A stretch of DNA of 64,000 bases from positions 1,303,724-1,367,723 of the forward strand of contig NZ_WOBR01000004.1 in assembly GCF_009727955.1 (NCBI RefSeq). The letters are read 5' to 3'. The position numbers were made by a program, and so were the translations under genes. Below are positions 27,957 to 38,168 of this stretch, piece by piece. The notes under the pieces are model-generated. The model saw only the letters and a list, made by a program, of their open reading frames with translations, ran no database searches and was not told the origin of the DNA. Numbering within the stretch: the stretch's first letter is position 1; each line of letters begins with the position of its first letter. Source of the stretch: Aliivibrio fischeri. GTDB lineage: Bacteria; Pseudomonadota; Gammaproteobacteria; Enterobacterales; Vibrionaceae.

Positions 27957-28991
27957 TTACTTCAAAAAAGGCTTAAAGGCTTCAGAAGCAATTTCTTTAA
28001 AGCCATCTTTTGTTTTCACAATCATGAAAACAGGAATATTGTGTTTATTAGCAACTTCTATACCTTGCTCTTCACCAAGAAGCATTAAGCCTGTAGCAAG
28101 CCCATCAGCTGTCATTGATGATTTATCAAGAACAGTTACAGAGACTACCTTATTTGAAATAGGGTAACCTGTAATTGGATTAATAATATGAGAATAACGA
28201 ATACCCTCTTTTTCAAAGTATATACGGTAATCACCAGATGTCGCTACTGCATGATGACCCGGTTCAATAATCTCTTGAATTGCACGCTCATCAACTGATG
28301 GTTTTTCAATTGCGATACGCCAAGCAACATTTTCTTTATTTTTGCCTTTCACTCGCATCTCACCACCAACTTCAACCATGTAATCAGTGATACCAAGATC
28401 TTCTAGATAATTCGCAACAACGTCAACACCCCAACCTTTTGCAATCGTTGATAAATCAACATATAACTCAGGAATATCTTTTGTAACCGTGGTTTCTGTA
28501 GCAGTTAAATGCTGAATACCCACAATTTTACGTCGTGCATTTAATTCTTCATCAGTAGGAACGACTTCTGGTCGAGCTTCTGGGCCAAATCCCCATAGAT
28601 TAACGAGAGGACCAACCGTTACATCAAGCGCACCTAAAGTCACTTTATTTAATCGAATAGCTTCTTTAATAACTGTTGCTGTATCTTTTGATACGGTAAA
28701 TGGAGTCAGTTCTTTACTTTGGTTAAATCGACTCAGCTCTGAATCTTTTCTGTAAGTCGACATTTGGTCATTAACAAGCTCTAATCGCTTATCTATCTCC
28801 GCATGAACGTCTTCAGATTTAGGCAGTCCATCTTTGCTTATATATTTAATATTATAGCTTGTCCCCATCGTAGGGCCATTCAGATACACTTGCTCACGCT
28901 GATCACCACAACCAGCAAGTAAAATAAGGGCAAAACAAGATAATAAAATAAGTTTTGCTTTATGAATTAACTGAGTAAAACTGACAAACAC
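27957..28991 (-). CDS. apbE: FAD:protein FMN transferase ApbE
   Basis: I chose GTG 28991 because AAAGGAG lies at the correct spacing; a TTG at 29021 would add ten residues but precedes that site. The 344-residue protein has a lipoprotein signal ending ILLAGC. ApbE blocks are present: MGTSYNIKY, DVTVGPLVNLWGFGP, DLSTIAKGWGVD, and ATSGDYRIYF with SHIINPITGYPI. It attaches FMN by a phosphodiester bond to threonines of NqrB and NqrC in the periplasm. It follows the nqr operon after a terminator. Confidence 0.95.
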   Translation of the reverse strand: MFVSFTQLIHKAKLILLSCFALILLAGCGDQREQVYLNGPTMGTSYNIKYISKDGLPKSEDVHAEIDKRLELVNDQMSTYRKDSELSRFNQSKELTPFTVSKDTATVIKEAIRLNKVTLGALDVTVGPLVNLWGFGPEARPEVVPTDEELNARRKIVGIQHLTATETTVTKDIPELYVDLSTIAKGWGVDVVANYLEDLGITDYMVEVGGEMRVKGKNKENVAWRIAIEKPSVDERAIQEIIEPGHHAVATSGDYRIYFEKEGIRYSHIINPITGYPISNKVVSVTVLDKSSMTADGLATGLMLLGEEQGIEVANKHNIPVFMIVKTKDGFKEIASEAFKPFLK

Positions 28992-29097
28992 TGCCAACTC
29001 CTTTAAATACAAACAATACACAGGAATATAAATTTAAGTTTGTTTACTAAACCTATAACCCTGTACTTTGTCAGGTTAAATACGGACCATAAATACG

Positions 29098-29127
29098 AAA
29101 AAAGGCTGACTCAATACTGAGTCAGCC
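29098..29127 (-). terminator. Terminator between nqrF and apbE
   Basis: On the minus strand GGCTGACTCA and TGAGTCAGCC form a perfect 10-bp stem with a GTAT loop, then six Us. It lies about 20 bases after the nqrF stop, so apbE-nqrM depend on readthrough or their own promoter in the remaining gap. Confidence 0.85.
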
Positions 29128-29148
29128 AATATTTCTTACTTCAATAGA

Positions 29149-30375
29149 TTAACCACCGAAGTCATCTAGTAAGATGTTTTCATCTTCAACACCAAGATCT
29201 TTTAGCATACCGATAACAGCAGCGTTCATCATTGGTGGACCACACATGTAGTATTCACAATCTTCAGGTGCTTCATGATCACGTAAGTAGTTTTCATAAA
29301 GAACATTGTGGATAAAGCCTGTGTAACCATCCCAGTTATCTTCTGGCATTGGATCAGAAAGTGCACAGTGCCATACGAAGTTTTCGTTATCAGCCGCTAG
29401 GCCGTCGAAATCTTCAACATAGAACATTTCACGCTTAGAACGTGCACCATACCAGTAAGACATCTTACGCTTAGATTTAAGACGTAATAATTGGTCAAAG
29501 ATATGAGAACGCATTGGCGCCATACCTGCACCACCACCAATGAATACCATTTCATTATCAGTATCTTTAGCGAAGAACTCACCAAATGGACCTGAAATAG
29601 TACATTTATCACCAGCTTTTAGTGACCAAATATAAGAAGACATTACACCAGGTGGAACATCAGGATTATTTGGCGGCGGAGTCGCGATACGAACGTTCAA
29701 TTTAATAATGCCTTTCTCTTCTGGGTATGAAGCCATAGAGTAAGCACGGATTGAATGCTCATTAACGATTGACTCGTAACGGAATAAGTTAAACTTATCC
29801 CAATCACCACGATATTCTTCAGGAATATCAAAATCTGAATATTTAATATGGTGTGGTTCAGCTTCAATCTGAATATAACCACCAGCACGGAATGGAACTT
29901 CTTCACCTTCTGGAATAGCAAGTGCTAATTCTTTAATGAAAGTAGCTTCGTTATCATTAGAGATAACAGTACATTCCCACTTTTTAACACCAAAGATTTC
30001 TTCAGGAAGTTCAATTTCCATGTCAGTTTTCATTGAAACTTGACATGCTAGGCGCTCACCTTCACGAGCCTCACCTTTTGAAATGTGATCAAGTTCTGTA
30101 GGTAGAATATCACCACCACCAGATTTCACTTTCACACGACACTGACCACAAGAGCCACCACCACCACATGCAGATGATACGAAAATACCAGCGCTACCAA
30201 GAGCACTAAGTAATTTACCACCTGGTTGTGTAATGATTGCTTTATCAGCATCGCCGTTTACAGAGATAGTAATGTCACCTGATGGTACTAACTTAGATTT
30301 AGCGAATAAGATCACTAATACTAAAGCCAATACAATAATGGTAAACATCGCTACACCAAGAATAATGCTTTGCAT
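29149..30375 (-). CDS. nqrF: Na+-translocating NADH:quinone reductase subunit F
   Basis: The 408-residue subunit has an N-terminal membrane helix, a 2Fe-2S ferredoxin domain ([14 protein letters not shown] with a later Cys), and a ferredoxin-reductase module with the FAD motif RAYSMAS and NAD-binding [13 protein letters not shown]. NqrF takes electrons from NADH and passes them through FAD and 2Fe-2S into the complex. It is the last gene of the nqrABCDEF operon. Confidence 0.98.
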   Translation of the reverse strand: MQSIILGVAMFTIIVLALVLVILFAKSKLVPSGDITISVNGDADKAIITQPGGKLLSALGSAGIFVSSACGGGGSCGQCRVKVKSGGGDILPTELDHISKGEAREGERLACQVSMKTDMEIELPEEIFGVKKWECTVISNDNEATFIKELALAIPEGEEVPFRAGGYIQIEAEPHHIKYSDFDIPEEYRGDWDKFNLFRYESIVNEHSIRAYSMASYPEEKGIIKLNVRIATPPPNNPDVPPGVMSSYIWSLKAGDKCTISGPFGEFFAKDTDNEMVFIGGGAGMAPMRSHIFDQLLRLKSKRKMSYWYGARSKREMFYVEDFDGLAADNENFVWHCALSDPMPEDNWDGYTGFIHNVLYENYLRDHEAPEDCEYYMCGPPMMNAAVIGMLKDLGVEDENILLDDFGG

Positions 30376-30404
30376 TTGTTATTCCTTATTATTGGGTGCT
30401 TACC

Positions 30405-31001
30405 CTACAGTTGAACACCAGAGAAAGACATAAAGCCTAACGCCATTAAACCTACTGTAATGAAAGTAATACCAAGGCCACGAAGACCAGGAGGTACATC
30501 AGAGTACTTCATTTTTTCACGAATACCAGCAAGTGCTACGATAGCCAACATCCAACCAATACCTGAACCGAAACCGTATACTACAGATTCAGCAAAGTTA
30601 TAGTCACGTTGAACCATGAAAGATACACCACCGAAAATAGCACAGTTAACTGTGATTAACGGAAGGAAGATACCTAGAGCATTGTACAAAGGTGGGAAGA
30701 AGCGATCTAAGATCATTTCTAGAATTTGTACTAGTGCTGCAATTACACCGATAAAAGTAATAAAGCTAAGGAATGTTAAATCAACACCCGCAACTAACGC
30801 ATTTTCTTTTAGTAGGTACGTATAAACAAGGTTGTTCACAGGTACAGCAATTGTTAATACAACAACTACAGCAACACCAAGACCAAACGATGTTTTTACT
30901 TTCTTAGATACCGCTAAGAACGTACACATACCTAGGAAAAATGAAAGCGCCATGTTTTCGATGAAGATCGATTTAACAAGTAAACTAATATAATGTTCCA
31001 T
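30405..31001 (-). CDS. nqrE: Na+-NQR subunit E
   Basis: The 198-residue polytopic protein has six predicted membrane helices. It matches NqrE/RnfA ([19 protein letters not shown] and [20 protein letters not shown]), with cysteines in the two inverted halves that coordinate the central iron centre with NqrD. It lies 7 bases after nqrD. Confidence 0.97.
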   Translation of the reverse strand: MEHYISLLVKSIFIENMALSFFLGMCTFLAVSKKVKTSFGLGVAVVVVLTIAVPVNNLVYTYLLKENALVAGVDLTFLSFITFIGVIAALVQILEMILDRFFPPLYNALGIFLPLITVNCAIFGGVSFMVQRDYNFAESVVYGFGSGIGWMLAIVALAGIREKMKYSDVPPGLRGLGITFITVGLMALGFMSFSGVQL

Positions 31002-31008
31002 TTCGACC

Positions 31009-31641
31009 TTACTCCTTCGCTTCTACTTGTTCTGGTTTAAGGATACGGATAGCCCAGATCATAAAACCAATTAAGAAGAATGCTGATGGTGCTAGAAGCA
31101 TTAGACCATTTGGTTGGTACCAACCACCGTTAGAAACAAGTGGAAGAACTTCAACACCAAATAGCTTACCAGAACCAAGAAGTTCACGGAAAAATGCTAC
31201 TGTCATCAGTACAAAACCATAACCAAGACCGTTACCAATACCATCAATAAATGATGGGAATGGAGCAGATTTCATTGCGAACGCTTCCGCACGACCCATT
31301 ACGATACAGTTTGTAATGATCAAGCTTACGAATACTGAAAGCTGTTTAGAAATATCATATAGATATGCTTTCAATACTTGGTCAACAACGATAACCAAAG
31401 AAGCGATGATCGCCATCTGAACGATGATACGAACGCTGTTTGGCATGTGGTTACGAATTAGCGAAACGAATAAGTTAGATAAAGCAGTAACAAACATTAC
31501 CGCTAAAGTCATAACGAAAGCCGTTTCAAGCTTAGTTGTTACAGCTAGAGCTGAACAAACACCAAGAACTTGTAGCGCGATAGGGTTGTTATCCAACACC
31601 GGCGCTAAAATGCTCTTTTTAATATCTTTTGCGCTAGCCAT
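31009..31641 (-). CDS. nqrD: Na+-NQR subunit D
   Basis: The 210-residue polytopic protein matches NqrD/Rnf[22 protein letters not shown] and [20 protein letters not shown]. The cysteines in LGVCSAL and ITNCIVMGR are the expected iron ligands shared with NqrE. Its ATG overlaps the nqrC stop by one base. Confidence 0.97.
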   Translation of the reverse strand: MASAKDIKKSILAPVLDNNPIALQVLGVCSALAVTTKLETAFVMTLAVMFVTALSNLFVSLIRNHMPNSVRIIVQMAIIASLVIVVDQVLKAYLYDISKQLSVFVSLIITNCIVMGRAEAFAMKSAPFPSFIDGIGNGLGYGFVLMTVAFFRELLGSGKLFGVEVLPLVSNGGWYQPNGLMLLAPSAFFLIGFMIWAIRILKPEQVEAKE

Positions 31642-32408
31642 TAGTTCAGACCTCCATCACGAACTTTAGCAAGGAATGGACCGAAGCCGTCATTACCTAA
31701 CCAGAAGTCAAACGTGTGTTGAACACCGTTACCTGTTAGCGTTGCACCAGAAAGACCATCTACACCGTACTCAGAACCAGCTGGAGCACCGCCTTTAACA
31801 ATCTTAATTGCAGGTTTATGATTTTCATCAAACAGTTTCTTACCTACGAATTGTGCACGCCACGTTGGGTTTTCAACTTCACCACCAAGTCCCGGAGTTT
31901 CCGCTTGGTCGTAGTAAGTGATACCCGCAATAGTGTTACCATCAGTCTCAACTGCAACAAACGCATACATCATTGACCATAACCCAGTACCGTGAACAGG
32001 TAGGATAATTTTAGTCACTTTGTCGCCATCTTTAACTAGGTAAACAACACCCAAGTTTGCACGACGAATGATTTTTGCTTTATCTTGCTCAGCTGTTAGC
32101 TTAATTGATTGTTTTGGATCTTTAGCTGCTTTACGTTGATCGTAAGTAGCCGCATCACCATCAACGAACTCACCTGTTGCAAAATCAACAAGACGAGGTT
32201 CGATATTTGCAGCGAATAGCTCAGGAACAGTACCTGAACCTGTAACACCTGCAACTTCAACAATTTTGCTTTGCTTATCTAGAACTGCGTTTGCTTTTTG
32301 CTTATCACGCAGACCAACTGCCGCCGTTGATACGATGATTGAACACACTAGGCTCAAACCAATAACAACACCGAGAGTCTTTTTAATGCTATCGTTATTA
32401 CTTGCCAT
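31641..32408 (-). CDS. nqrC: Na+-NQR subunit C (covalent FMN)
   Basis: The 255-residue protein has one N-terminal membrane helix and a periplasmic FMN-binding domain. The flavinylation motif [13 protein letters not shown] places the acceptor Thr at residue 225, the same position as in V. cholerae NqrC. ApbE, encoded downstream, is the modifying enzyme. Its start overlaps the 3' end of nqrB by 11 bases. Confidence 0.98.
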   Translation of the reverse strand: MASNNDSIKKTLGVVIGLSLVCSIIVSTAAVGLRDKQKANAVLDKQSKIVEVAGVTGSGTVPELFAANIEPRLVDFATGEFVDGDAATYDQRKAAKDPKQSIKLTAEQDKAKIIRRANLGVVYLVKDGDKVTKIILPVHGTGLWSMMYAFVAVETDGNTIAGITYYDQAETPGLGGEVENPTWRAQFVGKKLFDENHKPAIKIVKGGAPAGSEYGVDGLSGATLTGNGVQHTFDFWLGNDGFGPFLAKVRDGGLN

Positions 32409-33642
32409 AGCGTTTTAGTCTCCGTTTCACGTTACCTTCAACTACAAGGTTATCAAACAATGGAGCAAACAAGTTTGCAAATAGAATAGCTAACATCATA
32501 CCTTCAGGGTATGCAGGGTTAACTACACGGATCATTACAGCCATACCACCAATTAAAATACCGTACCACCACTTACCTTTATTAGTAAATGAAGCCGATA
32601 CTGGGTCTGTTGCCATAAAGATCATACCAAACGCGAAACCACCAAGAACTAGGTGCCAGTGCCAAGGCATGCTGAACATTGCATTTGTGTCAGAACCGAT
32701 TAGGTTAAACAGTGTAGACACTGCAACCATACCGATCATTACACCAGCAATGATACGCCATGAAGCAATACGCATGTAAACGATCATTAGACCACCAAGG
32801 ATCAGAGCAAGAGTCGAAACCTCACCAATTGAACCTGGGATATTACCAATGAATGCGTCCATCCAAGTGATTGTGTCGCCAGTAATTGTATTTACTAGAC
32901 CACCTTGACCGCCTTGTGCCCATTGGCTAAGTGCTGTAGCACCAGAGAAGCCATCAGCAGCAGTCCAAACTGTATCACCTGAAATTTGAGCTGGGTATGC
33001 AAAGAATAGGAATGCACGACCCGCTAGCGCAGGGTTTAGGAAGTTACGACCAGTACCACCAAAGATTTCTTTCGCTACAACAACACCGAAAGTAATACCT
33101 AACGCTGCTTGCCATAGTGGAAGTGTTGGTGGAACGATCAATGCGAAAAGGATAGAAGTTACAAAGAAACCTTCGTTAACTTCATGCTTACGCACCATAC
33201 AGAACAATACTTCCCAGAAACCACCAACAAGGAACACTGTTGCGTAGATTGGTAAGAAGTACGTTGCACCCAGTAGCATGCTACTGCCCCAACCTGCATC
33301 AGCACTTACTGTGCCACCTAGCATTTCAGTCAACCAGTAGTGCCAGTTGCCAGAAATAACAGCTGCAAGTTCAGCGCCTGAATACATGTGTTCAAGAGCA
33401 ACAATTGCTTGGTTACCTGCGTTGTACATACCCCAGAACATTGCTGGGAATACCGCAAACCATACCATGATCATGATACGTTTTAAGTCAACGCTATCAC
33501 GAACATGTGAACCACCTTTTGTTACTGTACCTGGAGTATAGAAAAGTGTTGCTGTTGCTTCGTATAAAGCAAACCACTTCTCATATTTACCGCCTGGCTC
33601 AAAATGATGTTCAACTTTTTCAAATAAATTTAAAAGGCTCAT
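32398..33642 (-). CDS. nqrB: Na+-NQR subunit B (covalent FMN, Na+ channel)
   Basis: From ATG 33642 the protein has 414 residues with about ten membrane helices. The flavinylation motif GFSGATALS places FMN on Thr236, matching V. cholerae. NqrB forms the Na+ path and binds riboflavin and quinone. The ribosome-binding site GGAAGGG overlaps the end of nqrA, so translation is coupled. A TTG at 33645 is in frame but less likely. Confidence 0.98.
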   Translation of the reverse strand: MSLLNLFEKVEHHFEPGGKYEKWFALYEATATLFYTPGTVTKGGSHVRDSVDLKRIMIMVWFAVFPAMFWGMYNAGNQAIVALEHMYSGAELAAVISGNWHYWLTEMLGGTVSADAGWGSSMLLGATYFLPIYATVFLVGGFWEVLFCMVRKHEVNEGFFVTSILFALIVPPTLPLWQAALGITFGVVVAKEIFGGTGRNFLNPALAGRAFLFFAYPAQISGDTVWTAADGFSGATALSQWAQGGQGGLVNTITGDTITWMDAFIGNIPGSIGEVSTLALILGGLMIVYMRIASWRIIAGVMIGMVAVSTLFNLIGSDTNAMFSMPWHWHLVLGGFAFGMIFMATDPVSASFTNKGKWWYGILIGGMAVMIRVVNPAYPEGMMLAILFANLFAPLFDNLVVEGNVKRRLKRYGK

Positions 33643-33645
33643 CAA

Positions 33646-34986
33646 TTACCCTTCCTTCTCGATGGTATCCAAGATCTCACGAAGCATTGGACCATACTCA
33701 TATTTACCAGGGCACACATATGTACATAGACCTAGATCTTCTTCATCTAACTCTAATGCACCTAGGCGTTGTGCACTGTCAACATCACCAGCACAAAGGT
33801 CACGCAATAACATGGTTGCTTCCATGTCTAATGGTAATACGCGTTCGTAGTTACCGATTGGCACCATTGCACGATCACTACCGTTAGTAGTTGTCGTCAT
33901 GTTAAACAGTTGACCTGAGAATAAGTGACTCAAGAATGAACGAGTTACTGAGAATTTGTTTTTGCCAGGAACAGCCCAACCAAACAATTCTTTCTCACGA
34001 CCTTCGCGAAGAACAGAAACTTGCTGATGGTAACGACCAAGGTAAGCGTGAGGACCTGATGCTTGTGTACCGTTAAGTACAGAACCAGAAATCACACGAA
34101 CTTCACCAGGCATTACTTCACTGTCAGTTAAATCAACTAAGCTTGCACCAGTAATAGTACGAACTAAGCGAGGATTATTTACTGCAGGGCCAGCTAAAGA
34201 TACGATTCTTTCAGAGTAGATTTCACCCGTTAAGAACAGTTGACCGAATGCAATCACATCTTGGTAACCAATGCTCCACGCTACATGATTTGTATCTACT
34301 GGATACAAGTAATGCATGTGAGTACCGGCTAAACCTGCTGGATGAGGGCCATCAAATACATGTTCTTCAACATTTTTTTGAGAAGAACGAGGTAAGCTAC
34401 CTCCTTTCTTACATACATAAACTTTATCACCTGTTAATACAGATAATAGGTCTAAGCCTGCAACAAAAGCTTCTTCTTGTTGGTTAATGATCACTTCTGC
34501 ATCAGCCGCTAGTGGATTAGTATCCATAGCAGTAACAAAGATAGCCTTTGTTTCAGAATCAATCGCTGGAACCTTGCTGAACGGACGAGTACGTAATGCA
34601 GTCCATGCACCTGAATCAACCAGTTGTGTTTTAATCGTTTCACGATCAAGCGACACTAGTTCATTTGCTGCATAGCTATTAAAAGTAACCTGCTCTTCGC
34701 CTTCAACTGCAATTACTACAGATTGAAGTACGCGCTTCGCACCACGGTTAATTTCAACAACCTTACCACTTACTGGAGCAGTAAATACTACGCCTGGATT
34801 CTTTTTATCAGCAAAAAGAACCTGACCTTTCTTTACTACATCTTCCACGCGGACATGCATCGTAGGACGCATACCAACGTACTCTTCGCCAAGCAAGGCG
34901 ACTTTAGTGATGGATTTACCATCATTAATCACCTGAGTAGGAACACCTGCTATAGGAAGATCCAAACCCTTTTTTATTGTAATCAT
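33646..34986 (-). CDS. nqrA: Na+-NQR subunit A
   Basis: From ATG 34986 the protein has 446 residues, identical in length to V. cholerae NqrA, beginning [15 protein letters not shown] longer frame to 35043 would add 19 residues with no support and would reach into the promoter. NqrA is the large peripheral subunit, with a biotinyl-lipoyl-like N-terminal domain ([20 protein letters not shown]). It is the first gene of the operon and lies behind a clear promoter. Confidence 0.97.
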   Translation of the reverse strand: MITIKKGLDLPIAGVPTQVINDGKSITKVALLGEEYVGMRPTMHVRVEDVVKKGQVLFADKKNPGVVFTAPVSGKVVEINRGAKRVLQSVVIAVEGEEQVTFNSYAANELVSLDRETIKTQLVDSGAWTALRTRPFSKVPAIDSETKAIFVTAMDTNPLAADAEVIINQQEEAFVAGLDLLSVLTGDKVYVCKKGGSLPRSSQKNVEEHVFDGPHPAGLAGTHMHYLYPVDTNHVAWSIGYQDVIAFGQLFLTGEIYSERIVSLAGPAVNNPRLVRTITGASLVDLTDSEVMPGEVRVISGSVLNGTQASGPHAYLGRYHQQVSVLREGREKELFGWAVPGKNKFSVTRSFLSHLFSGQLFNMTTTTNGSDRAMVPIGNYERVLPLDMEATMLLRDLCAGDVDSAQRLGALELDEEDLGLCTYVCPGKYEYGPMLREILDTIEKEG

Positions 34987-35379
34987 ACGCACTTGCACTA
35001 ATTTTATGGGAAAAAAGATTCTATATAAGACACGACACTGCATGTGTCCAGTATTGACGACACAAATCGCGCAACACTATTAACATCCTAGTAATATGCT
35101 TTTTACATAAATACGAAAAAAGCTGTTTTAAGGCGGAGGATTCTATCATTTTTTATGGTGTAGATGCCACGTTCAATGACTCGATTCCTGCTATTTTTTA
35201 CTATTCATTGTCAGAAATCATTGAAATAGGTTGAGCATTTTAGACCTACTGCACAATTCTTGTTCAAAATCAAAAAATACCCCATAAGTAGCAATGACAT
35301 TAAATATTGGTCATTTTTTAACAAACAGCCTCACTTTATATTTATTTTATGTTAAAAAATAAACATTAGCGTTTCATTT
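34987..35379. other. Intergenic region between nqrA and bolA
   Basis: About 390 AT-rich bases with no ORF of note. The nqr promoter sits near 35022-35050. A weak AATGAC/GTCATT hairpin followed by Ts is at 35293-35319, and the bolA 3' hairpin is at the right edge. Nothing else was recognised. Confidence 0.5.
35022..35050 (-). promoter_or_regulatory. Candidate sigma70 promoter of the nqr operon
   Basis: On the minus strand TGGACA (35050-35045, five of six) and TATATA (35027-35022, four of six) are 17 bases apart, giving a leader of about 30 bases before nqrA. Confidence 0.55.
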
Positions 35380-35384
35380 TTAAC
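35351..35384 (-). terminator. Possible terminator hairpin at the end of bolA
   Basis: On the minus strand GTTAAAAATGAAAC and GTTTATTTTTTAAC pair at 12 of 14 positions around GCTAAT, overlapping the bolA stop codon. The U-tract is inside the stem, so efficiency is uncertain. Confidence 0.35.
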
Positions 35385-35694
35385 CTTTTCCACCGCCCAT
35401 ACAGTTGGGACTAAGAGGAACTTGCTCTGTATCTAGAGCTTGCCATTCTGCTTCTGTATACGTATGAATAGCTAAAGCATGAATATGGTCAGACAATTCT
35501 TCAGCTAAGATGCTATTAATAGTTCGGTGACGAGTAATTAAACGTTTACCTTCGAATTCATCAGTCACTACAATTACCTTAAAATGGCTCTCTGAACCTT
35601 CAGGTACATTATGCATATAGCTTTCATTTAGAACTTTAATATAAGAAGGTGCTAACGCTTCGCGTAATTTTTGTTCGATTTGATGCTGAATCAT
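35380..35694 (-). CDS. bolA: BolA-family transcriptional/iron-sulfur regulator
   Basis: The 104-residue protein matches E. coli BolA along its length: [38 protein letters not shown], and [13 protein letters not shown]. BolA forms complexes with monothiol glutaredoxins and affects morphology and stress responses; in E. coli it controls dacA and cell-wall genes. The C-terminus adds CMGGGKG. E. coli has bolA-yajG-ampG together; here rlmG and a cyclophilin gene are interspersed and bolA points away. Confidence 0.94.
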   Translation of the reverse strand: MIQHQIEQKLREALAPSYIKVLNESYMHNVPEGSESHFKVIVVTDEFEGKRLITRHRTINSILAEELSDHIHALAIHTYTEAEWQALDTEQVPLSPNCMGGGKG

Positions 35695-35789
35695 ATAATT
35701 CCTTTCTTTATTTGAATTCTTCTGTTTCCACTTTATACGCCATTTGCGACAATAGCTAGAAGCCTTCCCTATTTGAAGATCAAATCATT

Positions 35790-36938
35790 ATGAAAACAGA
35801 ACTGTGTCTACTTGACCGAAACCTAAATTTACAACGCTACCCTAAACGTGCTCAAGAACTACTGCAAGCATGGGATGCTGGTGATGAATACATCATTAAA
35901 TATGTAGAAGAAGAGCTAAACCTAGAAGATGGCAAAAACATTCTTATCTTAAATGATAATTTTGGTGCATTATCATGCTGGTTCTCAGACAAACATAACG
36001 TAACAATGATGACCGATTCGTTTGTTTCACAACGTGGTACATTAAAAAACCTACAACGAAACCAATGTAACCGTGTACAGCTCATCACATCAACTGAAGA
36101 GATGCCACAAGGTTTCGATTTAGTATTAATGCAAATCCCAAAAAACAATCGAATGTTAACATGGCAGTTACAGCAACTGCGCCAATCTATGAACGCTGAT
36201 TGTCCTATTATTGCGGTTAATAAAGCTAAAGAAATTCATAATTCAACACTTGAGCTGTTTGAAGAGTACCTTGGTGAAACTAAAACATCTCTTGCTTGGA
36301 AGAAGCACCGCTTAGTATTTTCAAATGCAAACGCAACGAATCCAAAAACCATCGCAGAAGCTGTTTGTTGGAGTGTTGATAATGAAGACATCGATCTTCT
36401 TAACTACCCTAATGTATATTCAGGGGAAAAATTGGATCAAGGTGCTCGCTTCATGCTTGAGCATATTCCTTCAGATCCTGAATTACGACACATTATCGAT
36501 CTTGGTTGTGGTAATGGTGTACTCAGTGTAAAAGCTGGTCAACTAAACCCTGAAGCTCGTATTACTTGTGTTGACGAAAGCTTTATGGCTGTTGAATCTG
36601 CACGCCGTAATTTAGAAGTAAACTTAGGCAAAGAACGTCAATTCCAATTTATCGCCAATAACTGTCTCGATGGTTTTAAAAAGCACAGTAGTTACCTTGT
36701 ACTTTGCAACCCTCCATTCCATCAAGGCCAGGCTATTACCGATCATATTGCATGGCAAATGTTCTGTGATGCTAAGCACATCTTGTGCAAAGATGGTAAA
36801 TTATTAGTTATTGGAAACCGTCATCTTGATTATGATGGTAAGTTATGTCGCTTATTTGGTGAAGAAAATGTCACCACAGTTGCTAGCAATTCAAAATTCG
36901 TTATTTTAGAAGCTGTTAAAGCCGAAAAATCAAAATAA
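35790..36938 (+). CDS. rlmG: 23S rRNA guanine-1835 N2-methyltransferase
   Basis: The 382-residue protein has the two-domain layout of RlmG: a degenerate N-terminal methyltransferase-like half and an active C-terminal half with the SAM motif HIIDLGCGNGVLSV (about residue 235) and the amino-methylating NPPFHQG motif (about residue 309). It makes m2G1835 in 23S rRNA. It is divergent from bolA and 14 bases upstream of yajG. Confidence 0.95.
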   Translation: MKTELCLLDRNLNLQRYPKRAQELLQAWDAGDEYIIKYVEEELNLEDGKNILILNDNFGALSCWFSDKHNVTMMTDSFVSQRGTLKNLQRNQCNRVQLITSTEEMPQGFDLVLMQIPKNNRMLTWQLQQLRQSMNADCPIIAVNKAKEIHNSTLELFEEYLGETKTSLAWKKHRLVFSNANATNPKTIAEAVCWSVDNEDIDLLNYPNVYSGEKLDQGARFMLEHIPSDPELRHIIDLGCGNGVLSVKAGQLNPEARITCVDESFMAVESARRNLEVNLGKERQFQFIANNCLDGFKKHSSYLVLCNPPFHQGQAITDHIAWQMFCDAKHILCKDGKLLVIGNRHLDYDGKLCRLFGEENVTTVASNSKFVILEAVKAEKSK

Positions 36939-36952
36939 AAAAGGATTACACC

Positions 36953-37522
36953 ATGAAAAAGGTCATCATTGCCCTTTCTGCACTTTTTTTAGCTGCTTGT
37001 AGTGCACCATCAGATCCACAATTGGATATTCAACCTAAAGCATCATCAAATGCTCACCAAATCGTTGATGGTATTAAATTAACATTAGATAGCAGTGATT
37101 TACGTACTGCACAATATGTTGCAGTAATTGATAATGGTCGCCAAAATGTACAACCAATTCACGCAAAACAAAACTTACGTGTCACTCTAGAAGATGCATT
37201 ATCGACACAATTAAAAACTCAGGGTTTTGTGATTACTGTAGATAGTGACAACACGTTACGTTTAGACATTATCGAAGCGTTAGTAAGTGTTCAGCATTCT
37301 CTAATGAGTAATGAAATCAAAACTCAGGTTAAGCTTCAAATTACAGCAGAAACACCAAAAGGTAAGTTTGTTAAAACCTACAATGGCGTATCTGAAAAAA
37401 CAGGCTCTATGAGTGCTGATAATCAAGATATTGAACAAGTTCTTAATGACTTATTAAATGCAGTATTAGATAAAATCGCTGTTGATGAAGAATTACAAAC
37501 ATACATTAAAGGTAACTTTTAA
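36953..37522 (+). CDS. yajG: YajG-family lipoprotein
   Basis: The 189-residue protein has a lipoprotein signal ending FLAACSAP (Cys16) and the YajG features DNGRQNVQPIHAKQNLR and a C-terminal LNDLLNAVLDKIAVDEEL. Function is unknown. It lies in the conserved bolA-yajG-ampG neighbourhood. Its stop overlaps the start of the cyclophilin gene by one base (TAATG). Confidence 0.88.
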   Translation: MKKVIIALSALFLAACSAPSDPQLDIQPKASSNAHQIVDGIKLTLDSSDLRTAQYVAVIDNGRQNVQPIHAKQNLRVTLEDALSTQLKTQGFVITVDSDNTLRLDIIEALVSVQHSLMSNEIKTQVKLQITAETPKGKFVKTYNGVSEKTGSMSADNQDIEQVLNDLLNAVLDKIAVDEELQTYIKGNF

Positions 37523-38082
37523 TGATTAAAATGATTTCAAAAGCCGCATTAATTATTGCAGCTCTTAGCACGAGTCAAATGGCTCTAGCAGAATCGGTAA
37601 AATTTGAAACCACATTAGGTAACTTTACTGTTGAACTAAATTCAGAGAAAGCCCCTATTTCTGTGGCAAACTTCATCCGTTATGTTGAAGATGGCAGTTA
37701 TGTTGGAACTCAATTTCACCGAGTAATCCCAGGCTTCATGGCTCAAGGTGGTGGTTTTGACAAAAATATGATGAAGAAACCAAGCTATGGCCCAATTAAG
37801 AATGAGGGTTATAACGGTTTAGGTAATGACACTGCGACGATTGCGATGGCACGCACTAATAATCCTGACTCTGCTACTCGTCAATTTTACATTAACCTAA
37901 ATGACAATGACTTCTTAAACGCAAGTCAGCGTCCACCGGGCTATGCTGTGTTTGGTAAAGTAACACAAGGTTTTGATGTGATTCAAAAAATGGCAACTAA
38001 GAAAACCAAAGCACTACCAAATGGTATGCGTGATATTCCAGTTGAGCCAATTATCATAACTAAAGCAACATTAATTAAATAA
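37522..38082 (+). CDS. Periplasmic cyclophilin-type peptidyl-prolyl isomerase
   Basis: The 186-residue protein carries a signal peptide cleaved after MALA. Cyclophilin motifs are clear: FHRVIPGFMAQGGG (catalytic Arg and Phe), TIAMARTNNPDSATRQFYI and YAVFGKVTQGFDVI. It resembles E. coli PpiA, so it should catalyse proline isomerisation during folding in the periplasm. It is translationally coupled to yajG and followed by a terminator. Confidence 0.93.
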   Translation: MIKMISKAALIIAALSTSQMALAESVKFETTLGNFTVELNSEKAPISVANFIRYVEDGSYVGTQFHRVIPGFMAQGGGFDKNMMKKPSYGPIKNEGYNGLGNDTATIAMARTNNPDSATRQFYINLNDNDFLNASQRPPGYAVFGKVTQGFDVIQKMATKKTKALPNGMRDIPVEPIIITKATLIK

Positions 38083-38105
38083 TTTAGTTAATATAGCACT
38101 ACTCT

Positions 38106-38129
38106 AAAGCAGCTTTCGGGCTGCTTTTT
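38106..38129 (+). terminator. Intrinsic terminator after the cyclophilin gene
   Basis: AAAGCAGC and GCTGCTTT flank a TTTCGG loop, with a T-run to 38129. It separates the rlmG-yajG-cyclophilin unit from ampG. Confidence 0.85.
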
Positions 38130-38168
38130 CTATCTATTTCAATAAGAACAAATAACAAGGAGCGTTTC

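Noticed and set aside
34987-35043. nqrA extension to 35043
   Set aside because: It runs into the -10 element, and the 446-residue form matches V. cholerae NqrA exactly in length.
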